From Chryseobacterium sp. SORGH_AS_0447 (GTDB lineage Bacteria; Bacteroidota; Bacteroidia; Flavobacteriales; Weeksellaceae): a DNA stretch of 64,000 nt. The notes beneath the pieces are model-generated. The model ran no database searches, was not told where the DNA came from, and saw nothing but the letters and a program-made list of their open reading frames with translations. The stretch is from positions 1,792,501 to 1,856,500 of the forward strand of contig NZ_JAUTAR010000001.1 of assembly GCF_030818695.1 (NCBI RefSeq), written 5' to 3'. A program made the position numbers and the translations under genes. Positions 22,339 to 32,248 of this stretch are shown one piece after another (position 1 is the first letter of the stretch; every line of letters starts with the position of its first letter).

Positions 22339-23535
22339 ATGAAATCAATTTTTAAATTAACTTTAATCATCTTAACGGCAACTTTATTTGGCAACAACGT
22401 TTTTGCCCAATCCGATCATAAGGTAACGGGAAAATCAACAATTGACAGCCTGATCGGGAATAAAATGAAAACAACAGGCATCGTCGGTCTGTCAGCCTCC
22501 ATCATTGTCGATAAGAAAGTGGTCTGGACAAACGGTTACGGGTATGCAGACCGGGAAAACCATATACCTTTTACGCCGTCAACGGTTATGAATATTGCTT
22601 CAATAAGTAAAACCTTTACCGGATTCTGCATCATGAAGGCGGTGGAACAGGGAAGAGTTTCACTTGATGAAGATATCAACCGCTATCTGCCCTTTAAGGT
22701 GGTGAATCCCAATTTTCCGGATGAAAAAATAACCCTGAGACAACTGGCTACCCATACTTCAAGCTTGGCAGACAGATATCCGTTCTACACAGACAGCACG
22801 TATTATAAACCCGGGCATAAAGCAGAGCCATTGGGCGAATTTCTGAGAAACTACTTTGTACCTGGCGGTAAACATTACTCCATGGACAATTTTTTAAAGG
22901 TGAAGCCGGGAACGCATCGTGATTATTCTAACATCGCCTCCGGTCTGGCAGGATATATCGTCGAACTAAGAACCGGCATGAAACTAAATAATTATGCAAA
23001 AAAGTATATTTTCAACCCATTAAACATGGAAAATACCGGCTGGGCGCTGAGTGAGGTTGATGTGAGGAAGCATGCTAAATTATATGAGAAAAAAGAGGGG
23101 AGTATCGTCCAAATTCCTTTATATGAAGGAATAACGTATCCTGACGGTGGTGTGAGGACCTCTGTCCGGGAACTGTCTAAATTTTTTATAACCTTGTTAA
23201 ACGACGGCTCCTATGGAAAGAAGAGGATTCTGAAAAAGGAATTGGCGGAAGAAATGCTCCGGTTTCAATACACGGAAAAGAATAAACCGGATAATGTCAA
23301 TATCAGTAAGCTCAACTCCGGAATTTTTTGGGCGACCAAACTGGGCGGAACAAGAATTGGGCACAACGGTTCGGATCCCGGCGTCAGAACGTTTATGCTT
23401 TCGGATGTAAATAAAGAAGTAGGGGTGATTGTATTTTTCAATACCTCTTTAGAGGAAAAGGATGAAGATCAGTTTTTTGAAATATATGAAGCGCTTTATA
23501 AATACGGATTAGAATTAAAGAAAAACTCCAATTAA
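22339..23535 (+). CDS. Periplasmic serine hydrolase of the class C beta-lactamase/PBP fold
   Basis: A 398-residue protein with a signal peptide ending VFAQ (residue 24). The three motifs of the beta-lactamase-related family are present: SxxK (S88-I-S-K91), YxN (Y196-S-N198 in HRDYSN) and HNG in GHNGSDPG near 343. These proteins are esterases, D-amino-acid peptidases or beta-lactamases; the sequence does not decide between them. No membrane segment follows the signal, so it should be periplasmic or exported. It is monocistronic, with the minus-strand LytTR system downstream and convergent. Confidence 0.88.
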   Translation: MKSIFKLTLIILTATLFGNNVFAQSDHKVTGKSTIDSLIGNKMKTTGIVGLSASIIVDKKVVWTNGYGYADRENHIPFTPSTVMNIASISKTFTGFCIMKAVEQGRVSLDEDINRYLPFKVVNPNFPDEKITLRQLATHTSSLADRYPFYTDSTYYKPGHKAEPLGEFLRNYFVPGGKHYSMDNFLKVKPGTHRDYSNIASGLAGYIVELRTGMKLNNYAKKYIFNPLNMENTGWALSEVDVRKHAKLYEKKEGSIVQIPLYEGITYPDGGVRTSVRELSKFFITLLNDGSYGKKRILKKELAEEMLRFQYTEKNKPDNVNISKLNSGIFWATKLGGTRIGHNGSDPGVRTFMLSDVNKEVGVIVFFNTSLEEKDEDQFFEIYEALYKYGLELKKNSN

Positions 23536-23607
23536 AATATTTGCAATCCGTATTTGAAGGTTACCTTACTGTGCATGAGGATAAATAGAATACCTTAAGT
23601 GCTGGTC

Positions 23608-24375
23608 CTATTGCTCCACCCATTCCCGGAAAGCAGCCGTAGTGTTCTGGCTGGTTTTAAGATAAATTTTATGTCCTGTTACCTTTACCGCCAGTATATT
23701 TTTGTTGTAACGCTGTATACTTTCAATACAGATCTTCTGAACAATTTCACTTCGGTTGATCCGGAAAAAATCTTTCGGTTTTAGCTGACTTTCCAATTCC
23801 TTCAGCGTAGATACTGATAAAAGATGTCTTTTTCCTGTTTTATCGTGGGCGAAAACTGTACCTTCCTCAGCCTCAAAAAATGCAATATTTACGGTTTCCA
23901 GAAAATAGATCCCCTGAATGCTGCTGATGCTGAAGCGTTTTTTATATGGTTCGCCGGATAAATTCTGTCTGATCAGCTCTGCCAGGTCATCCAGTGAAGT
24001 CTGTTCTTTGGGACGGGATTTCGTAAGCAGGAGATACTTATCCCAGGCTTTCCGGAAATGTTCTTTGGAAAAGGGTTTCAGCAAATAAGCAATTCCGTTG
24101 CTGTCGAAGGCATCCATCCAGAACTGGTCATAGGCGGTGGTAAAAATGATGGGACAGCTCACGGGAACCTCGTTATATATTTCAAAGGCATTTCCGTCCA
24201 GCAGCTCGATATCTGAGAAAATGAGGTCAGGCTGATGAGCTTTCAGAAATGTTATGGCAGACTGCACGGTATCTAATTCCGCGATAATTTCCGTATCGAG
24301 ATTCAATCCGTCAATAAACCGTTTCAGTTTTTTCCTCGCCGGAATTTCATCTTCTATAATGACGATCTTTATCAT
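23608..24375 (-). CDS. LytTR-family response regulator
   Basis: 255 residues: a receiver domain (1-120) with the phosphorylation site D55 in LIFSDIELLDG and acidic residues near 8-10, then a LytTR DNA-binding domain (about 145-250) with KDFFRINRSEIVQ. The start overlaps the kinase stop by 4 bp (24372-24375), so the two are coupled. LytTR regulators of this type in Bacteroidota bind direct-repeat sites and control nearby or distant operons. No target is evident here, although the serine hydrolase gene is convergent next door. Confidence 0.93.
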   Translation of the reverse strand: MIKIVIIEDEIPARKKLKRFIDGLNLDTEIIAELDTVQSAITFLKAHQPDLIFSDIELLDGNAFEIYNEVPVSCPIIFTTAYDQFWMDAFDSNGIAYLLKPFSKEHFRKAWDKYLLLTKSRPKEQTSLDDLAELIRQNLSGEPYKKRFSISSIQGIYFLETVNIAFFEAEEGTVFAHDKTGKRHLLSVSTLKELESQLKPKDFFRINRSEIVQKICIESIQRYNKNILAVKVTGHKIYLKTSQNTTAAFREWVEQ

Positions 24376-25403
24376 ATGCTAAGTGAATGGATTATGGGAA
24401 TTCGTATAGAGAACCTATCGGCTGAACGGTTGACTTCGAGAGGCTTCTGCGTCAAAATCCGGTACTGTTCCTCCAGGTTTTTCAGCGCCCGGCCCGATAC
24501 CGGTTTGGCATTCCTTTTTAAACGGATATTGTTAAAGGCCTGAATAGATTCATCAATTCGGATGGTGATTTCCACAGGATCGTCTTCCGTACCCAGATTG
24601 TGCTGTATTGCATTTTCGATCAGGAGCTGCAGGGTCAAAGGAACAATAAAACCATTGCTGTCTTTTACATCAAGGTTGAGCCGATAGGCTTTTCCGTAAC
24701 GGTATTGGAACAGGTTAAAATACTGCCTGGCAAAAGCGGCTTCTTCATTCAGGCTTACCAGTTCTTTTTCGGAAACCTTTAAGACATAGCGATAGATTTC
24801 TGCAAATTCGTTCAGGAAGTCAGATGCTTTTTCTTTATCCTCTTCAATAAACTGATCCAGGATATTAAGGTTATTAAAAAGGAAATGCGGGTTCAGCTGG
24901 TTCTTTAACTGGTTAATTTTGCTTTTGGCCAGTGCATCATTATAAATCATCAACTTTTCATACTGTTTCCTGCTGTGATGATGATAATAATACGCAAGGA
25001 AAAAACCTCCGTAAATTATACCGTCCAGCAAATCAGAAAACAGCGAATAAGTAAAAGCGTCCTTGTTGAAATTTCTTTCTACAGTATCGAAAATAAGAGC
25101 CAACAGCAAGCCTATGATTTTCATGGATATCATATATGTCAGGAGGGATGCTATAAATATTTTCAGCAGTATCATGGTGTTTAATACGTTCGAAACCTGC
25201 CATTTTTTAATGAAGTAAAGAATTACCCAAAACAGGAGACCTGCATTCAGCAGTGTAGCGAGAGCAGCTTCCGGCGTAAAAATGTAAGCATCGATTTCCC
25301 TCCGGACTATCATGCGGATGTATATCGACTGTACATAAGCAAAGACCAGAATAAACAACAGAAAATATCTGTTTTGATATGCTTTTTTGAGAATACTAAT
25401 CAT
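24372..25403 (-). CDS. LytS-type sensor histidine kinase
   Basis: 343 residues with about four N-terminal transmembrane helices (residues 13-30, 47-64, 76-106, 119-140) and no extracellular sensor domain of size. The His_kinase (PF06580-type) domain has QLNPHFLFNNLN with phospho-acceptor H173, then the N-box LQLLIENAIQHNL near 265. The G-rich ATP lid typical of the HATPase is short, as in this family. It feeds the overlapping LytTR regulator. The signal sensed is unknown. Confidence 0.92.
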   Translation of the reverse strand: MISILKKAYQNRYFLLFILVFAYVQSIYIRMIVRREIDAYIFTPEAALATLLNAGLLFWVILYFIKKWQVSNVLNTMILLKIFIASLLTYMISMKIIGLLLALIFDTVERNFNKDAFTYSLFSDLLDGIIYGGFFLAYYYHHHSRKQYEKLMIYNDALAKSKINQLKNQLNPHFLFNNLNILDQFIEEDKEKASDFLNEFAEIYRYVLKVSEKELVSLNEEAAFARQYFNLFQYRYGKAYRLNLDVKDSNGFIVPLTLQLLIENAIQHNLGTEDDPVEITIRIDESIQAFNNIRLKRNAKPVSGRALKNLEEQYRILTQKPLEVNRSADRFSIRIPIIHSLSI

Positions 25404-25463
25404 TTTTTCAAGACTACAATTTACAAAAAATAGCCCTGTGTATTTGCAGGACCATTTTCAATT

Positions 25464-26207
25464 TTATCTCTTCTCAGGAAATGAGGCTACAACTTTACCG
25501 CTGTCATCATAAAAATCCAGTTTTGCCTGATTGTTTTTATCGACGTAGAACATGGCTTTCGGCGCTCCTTTATCATCAAACAGGAAAAGTCCGTTGTTCA
25601 GGCTTCTCGATTTTCCCAGCATTACGCGGGGAACTCCTCCGATCAGGCCTTTGGCCTCATACTCCTGGTACTTGCGCTTTGCTGCTGAAGGATTTTTTTT
25701 GCCGATCTCCTCCAGTTCTTTCATGATTTCCATGGTTTTTACCTGAGATTCCTTGGCCGGACGGTCATTGAAAGCCAGCGTGCTGCCGACAAACCGGTCG
25801 TCTCCTTTCCCGACATCCTGAGTCAGCAATTGCATCACCTGGTCGCCGTCGTATTGGTCATACGTCAGCGAAAGTCCTGATTCGTGGCCGTTTTTTGTTT
25901 TCTTTCCATCATAGATAAAACCTCCGCACTCGATGCCCTCTTCATTAAAGAACAGCATGCCCGAGCGTTTTTTCCGGTCTTCATTTACAGGAAGCCCGTT
26001 GATTTTACTTTTGCCGTTCGGGAACCGGTCCACATTGGTAATGACCATTTTTACAGTGCCGTCTTTCTCTACAATATTGATCCTTTCCACATCAATTTCA
26101 CTGAATTTCTGATGTCCGTCCGGTGTAAAGGCTGACGAGAAAATAAAGATTATCCCAAATGCAGACAGGGCTGCAAAAGTTCTTAAAAATACCAGTTCTC
26201 TATTCAT
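25464..26207 (-). CDS. Secreted or anchored protein of unknown family
   Basis: 247 residues with an N-terminal hydrophobic segment (about 7-26, signal peptide or anchor). The mature part contains VERINIVEKDGTVKMVITN and ends with LDFYDDSGKVVASFPEKR. Similar short patterns (FFNEEGIECGGFIYDG, LFLFDDKGAPKAMFYVDK) recur, so it may be built of beta-hairpin repeats. The family is not recognised. A good -7 element (TACCTTTG) lies upstream. Confidence 0.7.
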   Translation of the reverse strand: MNRELVFLRTFAALSAFGIIFIFSSAFTPDGHQKFSEIDVERINIVEKDGTVKMVITNVDRFPNGKSKINGLPVNEDRKKRSGMLFFNEEGIECGGFIYDGKKTKNGHESGLSLTYDQYDGDQVMQLLTQDVGKGDDRFVGSTLAFNDRPAKESQVKTMEIMKELEEIGKKNPSAAKRKYQEYEAKGLIGGVPRVMLGKSRSLNNGLFLFDDKGAPKAMFYVDKNNQAKLDFYDDSGKVVASFPEKR

Positions 26208-26235
26208 TGTCTTTTGATTTTAAAGTTTAATGAAG

Positions 26236-26243
26236 CAAAGGTA
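26236..26243 (-). promoter_or_regulatory. Candidate -7 element for the 25464-26207 gene
   Basis: On the minus strand TACCTTTG matches TAnnTTTG, 28 bp before the ATG. An upstream TTG lies at a slightly long spacing of about 26 bp. Confidence 0.4.
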
Positions 26244-26335
26244 TTTTGCGAATAAGGTTCCGGGAAGAACAAATCTTTAAACTCGGGAATAATTCAAACG
26301 AATGCAGGAAAATAACAGTTTACTATTTTCTGCAG

Positions 26336-27742
26336 CTAAGCCATTTTAAGTCCACCCGCTTTCAGCATCAACTGGTGAAGATCTGTATTTTTGATGAAGG
26401 GTGAAAGGAATTCTCTTCCGGGACCATAGGCAGTAACTTCCACATAATCTCCCGAATGGTCCATGCTGATCCAGCCGACATTATTGTGTTTCTGCTGGAT
26501 TTCCGAATACGCTTTATAAGGTAACTTTTTGTAGTTATACAATCCGGATTCCTGTTTCTCCAGTCCCATATAAAAGTTGAGGAGATGCTTGCCTTCTTCA
26601 TCAGTCAGCCGGATCTTATTGGTCTCATAAATCCAGTCTTTGATCTGTTGCAGATTAAAATCGGGCTTAACGGCATTCAAAATATACTCATTAGAATATG
26701 TATAGTTGGAAATGCTGTTGAACCTGGCAGTGGCATCGGCTCCGTAGATCGTTCCCGGATTGGCATTGCCGTGATCGGTGGTAATGATAACAAGGGTTTT
26801 CTGATCTTTTTCGGCGAAATCGATCGCCACTTTCACCGCTTCATCAAACGCCAGCTGATCGTGGATGATGGCTGCAACATCATTGGCGTGGGCAGCCCAA
26901 TCTACTTTGCCGCCTTCGATCTGTAGCACAAACCCTTCAGGATGATCTTTCATCTGGTTGATGGCTGTTTTAGCCATATCCGCAAGGGCAGGGCTGTTCT
27001 GCAAATCGGGGAGATTCTTCCGGTCAATTGTATAAGGCAATGCGCCCGTAGTGAAAACACCTAAAATCTTGCCGGATTTTTTGACATTTTTTAAATCATT
27101 CTTCGTTTTAAGGATCTGATAGCCTTTCTGCCGGTAAGCTTCATACACATCTTTGCGATCCGATCTTTTATCGGGATTAAAAAATTCATCGCCTCCGCCC
27201 ATCAGTACGTCCAGTCCGAGCTGGTGATACATTTCTGCAATTTCGGGCTCAGCGTTTCTGCTGTCGGAGTTGACACAGAAACCCGCCGGGGTAGCATGGG
27301 TAATGGTTACCGTTGTTACACAGCCTGCTTTTTTTCCTGATTTCTTAAACTTCTGCCATATCGGGACATAGCGTTCTCCGTCTGCACCGACGTTGAGAAC
27401 CCCGTTCTTAACCCGCACCCCGCCGCCGAAGGCAGAGCTCGCAGCGGCTGAATCCGTTACGATCGAACTGGCAGAGGCCGTATCCATTAAGGCACGGCTT
27501 ACCTGTCCTGTATGATAAAGATCCATCCAGTGGCTGGTTGTACCGAGGATATTCCTGGAATAAAGATCCGCCATCGTTAAGGTTCCCAGGCTCATCCCGT
27601 CACTCACCATAAAGATGATGTTTTTAGCTTTTTTTGGATCTGAAGAAACCATTACCGGATTTCCGGCAAAAAGATCGGCAGGGCTTACAGCGAGAGCTCC
27701 GGTTAAAAGTGTAGAACCTTTTAAAAATGTACGTCTGTCCAT
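26336..27742 (-). CDS. Alkaline phosphatase, Tat-exported
   Basis: 468 residues in the PhoA superfamily; it hydrolyses phosphate monoesters outside the cytoplasm. The N-terminus MDRRTFLKGSTLL carries a Tat-type twin-arginine signal (RRTFLK) with cleavage near residue 26. D48 (VSDGMS) would bind zinc. The nucleophile is S98 in SSIVTDSAAAS. Metal ligands follow in HATPAGF (about 150), the EGGKVDWAAH segment (about 275) and TTDHGN (about 325). All core motifs are intact. No Pho-box was identified. It is monocistronic on the minus strand. Confidence 0.94.
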   Translation of the reverse strand: MDRRTFLKGSTLLTGALAVSPADLFAGNPVMVSSDPKKAKNIIFMVSDGMSLGTLTMADLYSRNILGTTSHWMDLYHTGQVSRALMDTASASSIVTDSAAASSAFGGGVRVKNGVLNVGADGERYVPIWQKFKKSGKKAGCVTTVTITHATPAGFCVNSDSRNAEPEIAEMYHQLGLDVLMGGGDEFFNPDKRSDRKDVYEAYRQKGYQILKTKNDLKNVKKSGKILGVFTTGALPYTIDRKNLPDLQNSPALADMAKTAINQMKDHPEGFVLQIEGGKVDWAAHANDVAAIIHDQLAFDEAVKVAIDFAEKDQKTLVIITTDHGNANPGTIYGADATARFNSISNYTYSNEYILNAVKPDFNLQQIKDWIYETNKIRLTDEEGKHLLNFYMGLEKQESGLYNYKKLPYKAYSEIQQKHNNVGWISMDHSGDYVEVTAYGPGREFLSPFIKNTDLHQLMLKAGGLKMA

Positions 27743-27823
27743 AGCGAAATCATATTCGGTAAAGGTATAATGAATATATTTTTATCGAAACAATGTTGCG
27801 TTAATTAATTGTGAATTTTAAGC

Positions 27824-29026
27824 CTAAATATTTTGTGGGAAAGGATCTTTAAAATATCTTTTTTCTTGCACCCATTTCGATTCAAATCTATTGACGAGAC
27901 AGGCCTCCAAATCTTTTTGTATTTGGTCTTGGTTGAGGTTTTGTCCTATAAAAACCAGTTCATTGATCCGGTCTCCCCAGTCTTTATCCCATCTTTCTTC
28001 AATGAAATCCTGATTTTCCAGGAATGCGGAATACTGCACCCGGTAATGAAGCGGCATACTGGACCACCATACGCCGGCTTTTTCCAACCGGAACGAACCG
28101 CCGGCCTGTGAAAAGTTGAGTGCGTCGTCCGGCCTGGAGGCCAGCCAGAATAACCCTTTCGCCCTTAATGCTCCCTGAGGATAATGGGCATTGAGATATT
28201 CCCACAGCCGTAGCGGGTGAAAAGGCCTGCGGTCCCTGAACACAAATGAGCCGATCCCATATTCTTCAGTCTCCGGAGTATGACTGTCAGCCGCCAATTC
28301 TTTCTGCCATCCCGCGGAATGCTGCGCTTTCTCAAAATCAAATAATCTGGTATTTACAAGTTCACCGGGATTCACTTTGCTGAATTCCGACTGAATAATC
28401 TTTGCTTCGGGATTCAGCTTTTTTAACGCTGCTTTCAGAAATCCTACGGTGTCGGCATCAACGAGGTCGGTCTTATTGAGGATGATGACGTTGGCAAACT
28501 CGATCTGATCGATCAGAAGATTGACTATTGTTCTTTGATCCCCTTTTATATCGGTTAATTCCCGGTCGGTAAGCAATTCATTCGTTCCGAAATCCTTTTC
28601 AAAATTATAACAGTCTACTACCGTAACCATGGTGTCGATATAGCTGAACCTTGATAAATCGATCCCGCTTTCTTCATCAATATAGGAAAACGTCTGTGCA
28701 ACGGGAACCGGTTCGCTGATCCCGCTGCTTTCGATGAGCAGATAATCAAAACGTTTTTCATTTGCCAGGCGTTCCACCTCAACCATCAGATCTTCTCTCA
28801 GCGTACAGCAGATACAGCCGTTGCTCATCTCCACAAGCTTCTCTTCGGTTCTGGATAATGTGTTTTCATTGGCTACGAGTCTTGCATCGACGTTCACTTC
28901 ACTCATATCATTGACGATCAAAGCTACTTTTAGCCCTTCTTTATTATGAAGAATATGGTTAAGCAGTGTGGTTTTTCCGGCCCCTAAAAAGCCGCTCAGA
29001 ACGGTTACGGGTAGTTTGTGGTTCAT
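27824..29026 (-). CDS. CobW/COG0523-family GTPase, putative zinc metallochaperone
   Basis: Start set at ATG 29024-29026 ([13 protein letters not shown]) because an upstream non-ATG start would run into the MerC-like gene. About 400 residues: Walker [10 protein letters not shown] (12-20), the metal-binding CxCC motif C71-I-C-C74 in [14 protein letters not shown] for guanine specificity near 185, and a CobW C-terminal domain. COG0523 proteins of this type (YjiA, ZigA) deliver zinc under starvation. It follows the MerC-like gene by 10 bp in an operon whose promoter carries a Fur/Zur-like palindrome, which supports a zinc role. The precise client protein is unknown. Confidence 0.92.
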   Translation of the reverse strand: MNHKLPVTVLSGFLGAGKTTLLNHILHNKEGLKVALIVNDMSEVNVDARLVANENTLSRTEEKLVEMSNGCICCTLREDLMVEVERLANEKRFDYLLIESSGISEPVPVAQTFSYIDEESGIDLSRFSYIDTMVTVVDCYNFEKDFGTNELLTDRELTDIKGDQRTIVNLLIDQIEFANVIILNKTDLVDADTVGFLKAALKKLNPEAKIIQSEFSKVNPGELVNTRLFDFEKAQHSAGWQKELAADSHTPETEEYGIGSFVFRDRRPFHPLRLWEYLNAHYPQGALRAKGLFWLASRPDDALNFSQAGGSFRLEKAGVWWSSMPLHYRVQYSAFLENQDFIEERWDKDWGDRINELVFIGQNLNQDQIQKDLEACLVNRFESKWVQEKRYFKDPFPQNI

Positions 29027-29036
29027 AATGTTGGGA

Positions 29037-29375
29037 TTAATGTTTATGGTTATTGAAGTTGATAAGGTGCGCGGCAATCAGACCCGCCGCACCGAAGTAA
29101 ATAAGCGGTAAGTGGATTTCAAAAATCATATCCGAAAAAACGGAAATTGAGATCAGCATGATGGACAGGGCAAATAATACTTTCAGCCATTGGTTAGCCG
29201 TTTTTTTTGAGATCCGGTAAACCACAACAGCACCAATCAGCAGGAATGCCAGATCTACGAACGGATTATGCGAAATTCCCAGGGGAACAATCAGTAATAA
29301 CGGAAATACAACACAGTGAATCAAACAAAGTACAGCGGCTGATATTCCGACAGCATCTAAAATTTTTGATTTCAT
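29037..29375 (-). CDS. MerC-domain membrane protein
   Basis: 112 residues from ATG 29373-29375, preferred to an upstream TTG. Four hydrophobic helices (about 8-30, 35-50, 60-78, 82-100) and the MerC-like start [17 protein letters not shown] with paired cysteines C17 and C21. MerC transports mercuric ion in mer operons, but in Bacteroidota such small proteins often sit with CobW and Fur-family genes. Here no other mer gene is present, so zinc or another divalent metal is more likely than mercury. First gene of the operon with the CobW GTPase. Confidence 0.85.
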   Translation of the reverse strand: MKSKILDAVGISAAVLCLIHCVVFPLLLIVPLGISHNPFVDLAFLLIGAVVVYRISKKTANQWLKVLFALSIMLISISVFSDMIFEIHLPLIYFGAAGLIAAHLINFNNHKH

Positions 29376-29410
29376 AAAATACAATTTAAGTTCTTAGGAT
29401 AACTCTGCTG

Positions 29411-29441
29411 CAAAAGTAGAAATAACATTTTATTAATGCAA
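29411..29441 (-). promoter_or_regulatory. Promoter of the MerC/CobW operon
   Basis: On the minus strand, TTG (29439-29441) is followed by 20 bp and TACTTTTG (29411-29418), a near-perfect Bacteroidota sigma factor promoter 35 bp before the start codon. Confidence 0.6.
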
Positions 29442-29459
29442 CTTAATTGCATTAATAAA
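29429..29459. promoter_or_regulatory. Palindromic operator, Fur/Zur-like
   Basis: Arms tttattaatgcaa (29429-29441) and ttgcattaataaa (29447-29459) are exact inverted repeats around a 5-bp centre. The palindrome covers the -33 TTG of the MerC/CobW promoter, so a bound repressor would block transcription. The geometry suits a Fur-family dimer, and zinc-responsive Zur is the obvious candidate given the CobW gene. The identity of the regulator is inferred. Confidence 0.6.
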
Positions 29460-29608
29460 TAAAACAAATCAGAATCCCGATGGATTTAAATTGATTCCCA
29501 ATACCATATCTGGCATATTATTAGATTGTGAATTTAAATCTTTAGGAGTTGTAGTTGATTCATACAATTCATTTAGATGAAGGATGACATCAACTATAAA
29601 TAAATCAT

Positions 29609-30727
29609 ATGAAACACAACATTTTTAAATGGACGCTTGCCATGAGCACTTTAGTCCTGACTTTTTCATGCTCCAAGAAGAGCGATGCCAAAGAATCCCA
29701 AAACATGACTACCGGTGATTCAGCAAAAACAACCGCGATCAAGCCTACGGGCACGGCGCCGGAATGGGGTAAAACCATGAAGCCTGAAATGCTCGCGGTT
29801 ATCGAAAAACTGGGCAGTTACGGAGATAAACCTATTGAAACCCTGACGGCTCAGGAGGCCCGTAAAAATCACACACCTACTGATGCGGTGATGGATTTGG
29901 TAAAAGAGAACAACATTACCGTTCCGGCACCCAAAGTAGATACTACCGGTACCAATATTGACGTAACCGGCGGAAAAATTCATCTGCGGATGTACACTCC
30001 GAAAACAGGAAACGGACCTTTTCCGGTGATTGTTTATTACCACGGTGGTGGATTTGTAATTGCTGATCTTGACGTTTACAATGCGTCTGCACAAGGGTTA
30101 GCAGAACAAACCGGAGCTATCGTCGTTTCTGTTGCTTATCGTCAGGCACCGGAACATAAATTCCCGACCGCTCACAACGATGCTTTTGCCGCTTACGAGT
30201 GGGTGGTGAAAAATGCAGCCGGCTTCAAGGGTGATCCTAAGAAAATCGCGGTTGCCGGAGAAAGTGCCGGAGGGAATTTGGCCGCTAATGTTTCTATCAT
30301 GGCCCGTGATAAAAAGATCATGCTGCCATTGCATCAGATTTTAGTGTATCCGATCGCGCAATCAGATATGAACACCGAGTCTTACGTAAAATATGCCAAT
30401 GCAAAACCTTTGAATAAAGCAATGATGGCATGGTTTACAAAAAATTACGTAAATAGCATGGATGAAGCAAAAGATCCCAGAATTTCTCTGGTGAATGCCA
30501 ATCTTAAAGGCCTGCTGCCTCCGACAACGATTATTACTGCAGAAATCGACCCGCTGAATCAGGACGGAAAAATGCTTGCTGAAAAGCTTTCCGCTGCCGG
30601 TGTTACAGTAGACAGTAAAGACTATACGGGGGTGACCCACGAATTTTTCGGGATGGCGATCATCGTTCCTGAAGCTAAGCAGGCACAGGCCTATGCCGTT
30701 GAAAAATTAAAAGCCGCTTTTAAATAG
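29609..30727 (+). CDS. Lipoprotein alpha/beta hydrolase, HSL family
   Basis: 372 residues. A lipoprotein signal ends in LTFSC with the lipid-bearing cysteine at 21, so it is membrane-anchored on the periplasmic or outer face. The hydrolase domain (about 110-370) has the oxyanion motif H145GGG148 (YYHGGGF), the nucleophile S219 in GESAGG, an aspartate in TAEIDPLNQDG (about 310) and the histidine in VTHEFFGM (about 345). This is the hormone-sensitive-lipase-type esterase set. The substrate is unknown. A strong terminator follows the stop codon. Confidence 0.92.
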   Translation: MKHNIFKWTLAMSTLVLTFSCSKKSDAKESQNMTTGDSAKTTAIKPTGTAPEWGKTMKPEMLAVIEKLGSYGDKPIETLTAQEARKNHTPTDAVMDLVKENNITVPAPKVDTTGTNIDVTGGKIHLRMYTPKTGNGPFPVIVYYHGGGFVIADLDVYNASAQGLAEQTGAIVVSVAYRQAPEHKFPTAHNDAFAAYEWVVKNAAGFKGDPKKIAVAGESAGGNLAANVSIMARDKKIMLPLHQILVYPIAQSDMNTESYVKYANAKPLNKAMMAWFTKNYVNSMDEAKDPRISLVNANLKGLLPPTTIITAEIDPLNQDGKMLAEKLSAAGVTVDSKDYTGVTHEFFGMAIIVPEAKQAQAYAVEKLKAAFK

Positions 30728-30748
30728 AAATATAATTCATAGCTTTTT

Positions 30749-30787
30749 AATCTCCCGTAAGGTACATCTTTCGGGAGATTTATTTTG
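30749..30787 (+). terminator. Rho-independent terminator
   Basis: aatctcccg (30749-30757) and cgggagatt (30772-30780) form a 9-bp stem followed by a short T-rich run, 22 bp after the hydrolase stop. Confidence 0.8.
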
Positions 30788-31718
30788 CATAAAACTGTAC
30801 CGGATTTTTGATGAAAAATTACAAAAAAAAAATTTCCATTTCTCATAGCCTATACTTGTTTTGAGTTTAATTACTCATTTGTTTATGATAAAATACAATA
30901 GTTTGATTCGTTTTGAAATTCAATCAGGAGAGGTGTATTATGATAATTTACTTGATTCTTTTGTATTTTATTGGTCAGTAAACAGATTATTCAGACTAAA
31001 ATTTTGCCGTTAAACTGTTTAATAAAAATAATCGGATCCCACCCAACATACGCTGGTTTAACAAAAATAAGTCAGCATTCATCAATATTATTTAATTAAT
31101 TTGAAACCAAATTATTTTTTAAATATTTATGTTTATTGTTGTTTTTTTTAATATAATATGCGTAATTTTATTGCTGTTCTAATGCCTTTGTAGATATAAA
31201 TCTACAGGATAATTTATTGTTTTAATAATATAGTATCTAAATTTGTAAATATATTTTAACAATAAAAATCTTTTTTATTCCTACTTGTTTTTCATATGTA
31301 ATGCAAATAAATATTCAATGGAATTTTTCTCAATTAGTTTTGAAGAGTTCCATAGGATTGTAAGATTTAAATATGGTAAAGGTAATGCTGAAGTAAGAGA
31401 AAAAATGAAGCGGAAACTTTTACATTTTATAAAATTACTCCTTTAATCAGGGATTCCCAGGTAGGAATTACTTTGTTTTTGGATGGCTGTGCAGTTTTAT
31501 AGATGGGAAATGTGATGAATAACCTTTGAAAATCATGTCAATATGTAATGGAAAGATTTGTTGTACCATATAATCGGGGAAAATTTTATTTTTATCAAAG
31601 GGCTTGGCAATCTCAGTTTAAACACAATGAAGGCATTGTTATAAATAAGAGGTTTGAGCATTTGAAATATCCGGAAATAGAGGTAAACCGAAGCACTTTA
31701 AAATTAGATAAAAACACA
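30788..31718. other. AT-rich region with one possible small ORF
   Basis: About 930 bp with low coding signal. A 42-codon plus-strand frame at 31318-31446 (MEFFSISFEEFHRIVRF...) has an ATG and a charged composition but no recognised family. The frame of the next gene is open back to an ATG at 31548, but that extension is AT-rich and looks non-coding. Confidence 0.45.
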
Positions 31719-32147
31719 ATGATAACAAATTTTAAAAAAATACATATCGGAAAAATGATCCGGCGCCGCGTGTGGGAAAAAGAAATGGAATCATCACGTA
31801 TCTGCCGGTTATTCGGCTGTACGGAAGAAGAAATCATGGAAATGTACGAAGCAGAAAACCTTTATCCAGATGTCATCATGAAATGGTGTAAGCTTCTGGA
31901 CTATGATTTTTTCAGAATCTACACCCAGCATCTTATCCTGTATGCTCCTATGGTGAGGGAGAAATATGGAAAACCTAACGGCAGCCCTTCGGTTCCATGT
32001 TTTAGGAAGAATATCTACACCCGGGAAATCATCGATTTTATTCTGGATCTTCTTGAAAAGGAAAAGAAAACGAAACAACAGATTATGGATGAATACAATA
32101 TTCCGAAAACCACGCTGTATAAATGGATACAGAAATATAACAATTGA
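31719..32147 (+). CDS. Conserved small protein with C-terminal HTH
   Basis: Start chosen at ATG 31719 (MITNFKKIHIGKMI); an in-frame ATG at 31548 would add 57 AT-rich codons. The 142-residue product has an N-terminal region with two possible small helical units (SSRICRLFGCTEEEIMEMY) and a C-terminal helix-turn-helix (KTKQQIMDEYNIPKTTLYKWIQKY) like those of IS3-type OrfA or Trp-repressor-like proteins. I recall proteins of this kind as common in Chryseobacterium. It may be a domesticated transposase-like regulator. No inverted repeats typical of an insertion sequence were found around it. Confidence 0.6.
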   Translation: MITNFKKIHIGKMIRRRVWEKEMESSRICRLFGCTEEEIMEMYEAENLYPDVIMKWCKLLDYDFFRIYTQHLILYAPMVREKYGKPNGSPSVPCFRKNIYTREIIDFILDLLEKEKKTKQQIMDEYNIPKTTLYKWIQKYNN

Positions 32148-32248
32148 AATTATAAGAATAAAGGGTAAAATCCGCAATTGTACAGAACACTATAATTACA
32201 TCAATATACACCAAATCACATCATTTATTTTTTTATTGACTATTACTT

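Noticed and set aside
31548..31718. N-terminal extension of the first HTH protein
   Set aside because: AT-rich and without conserved character; the ATG at 31719 begins the well-behaved sequence.
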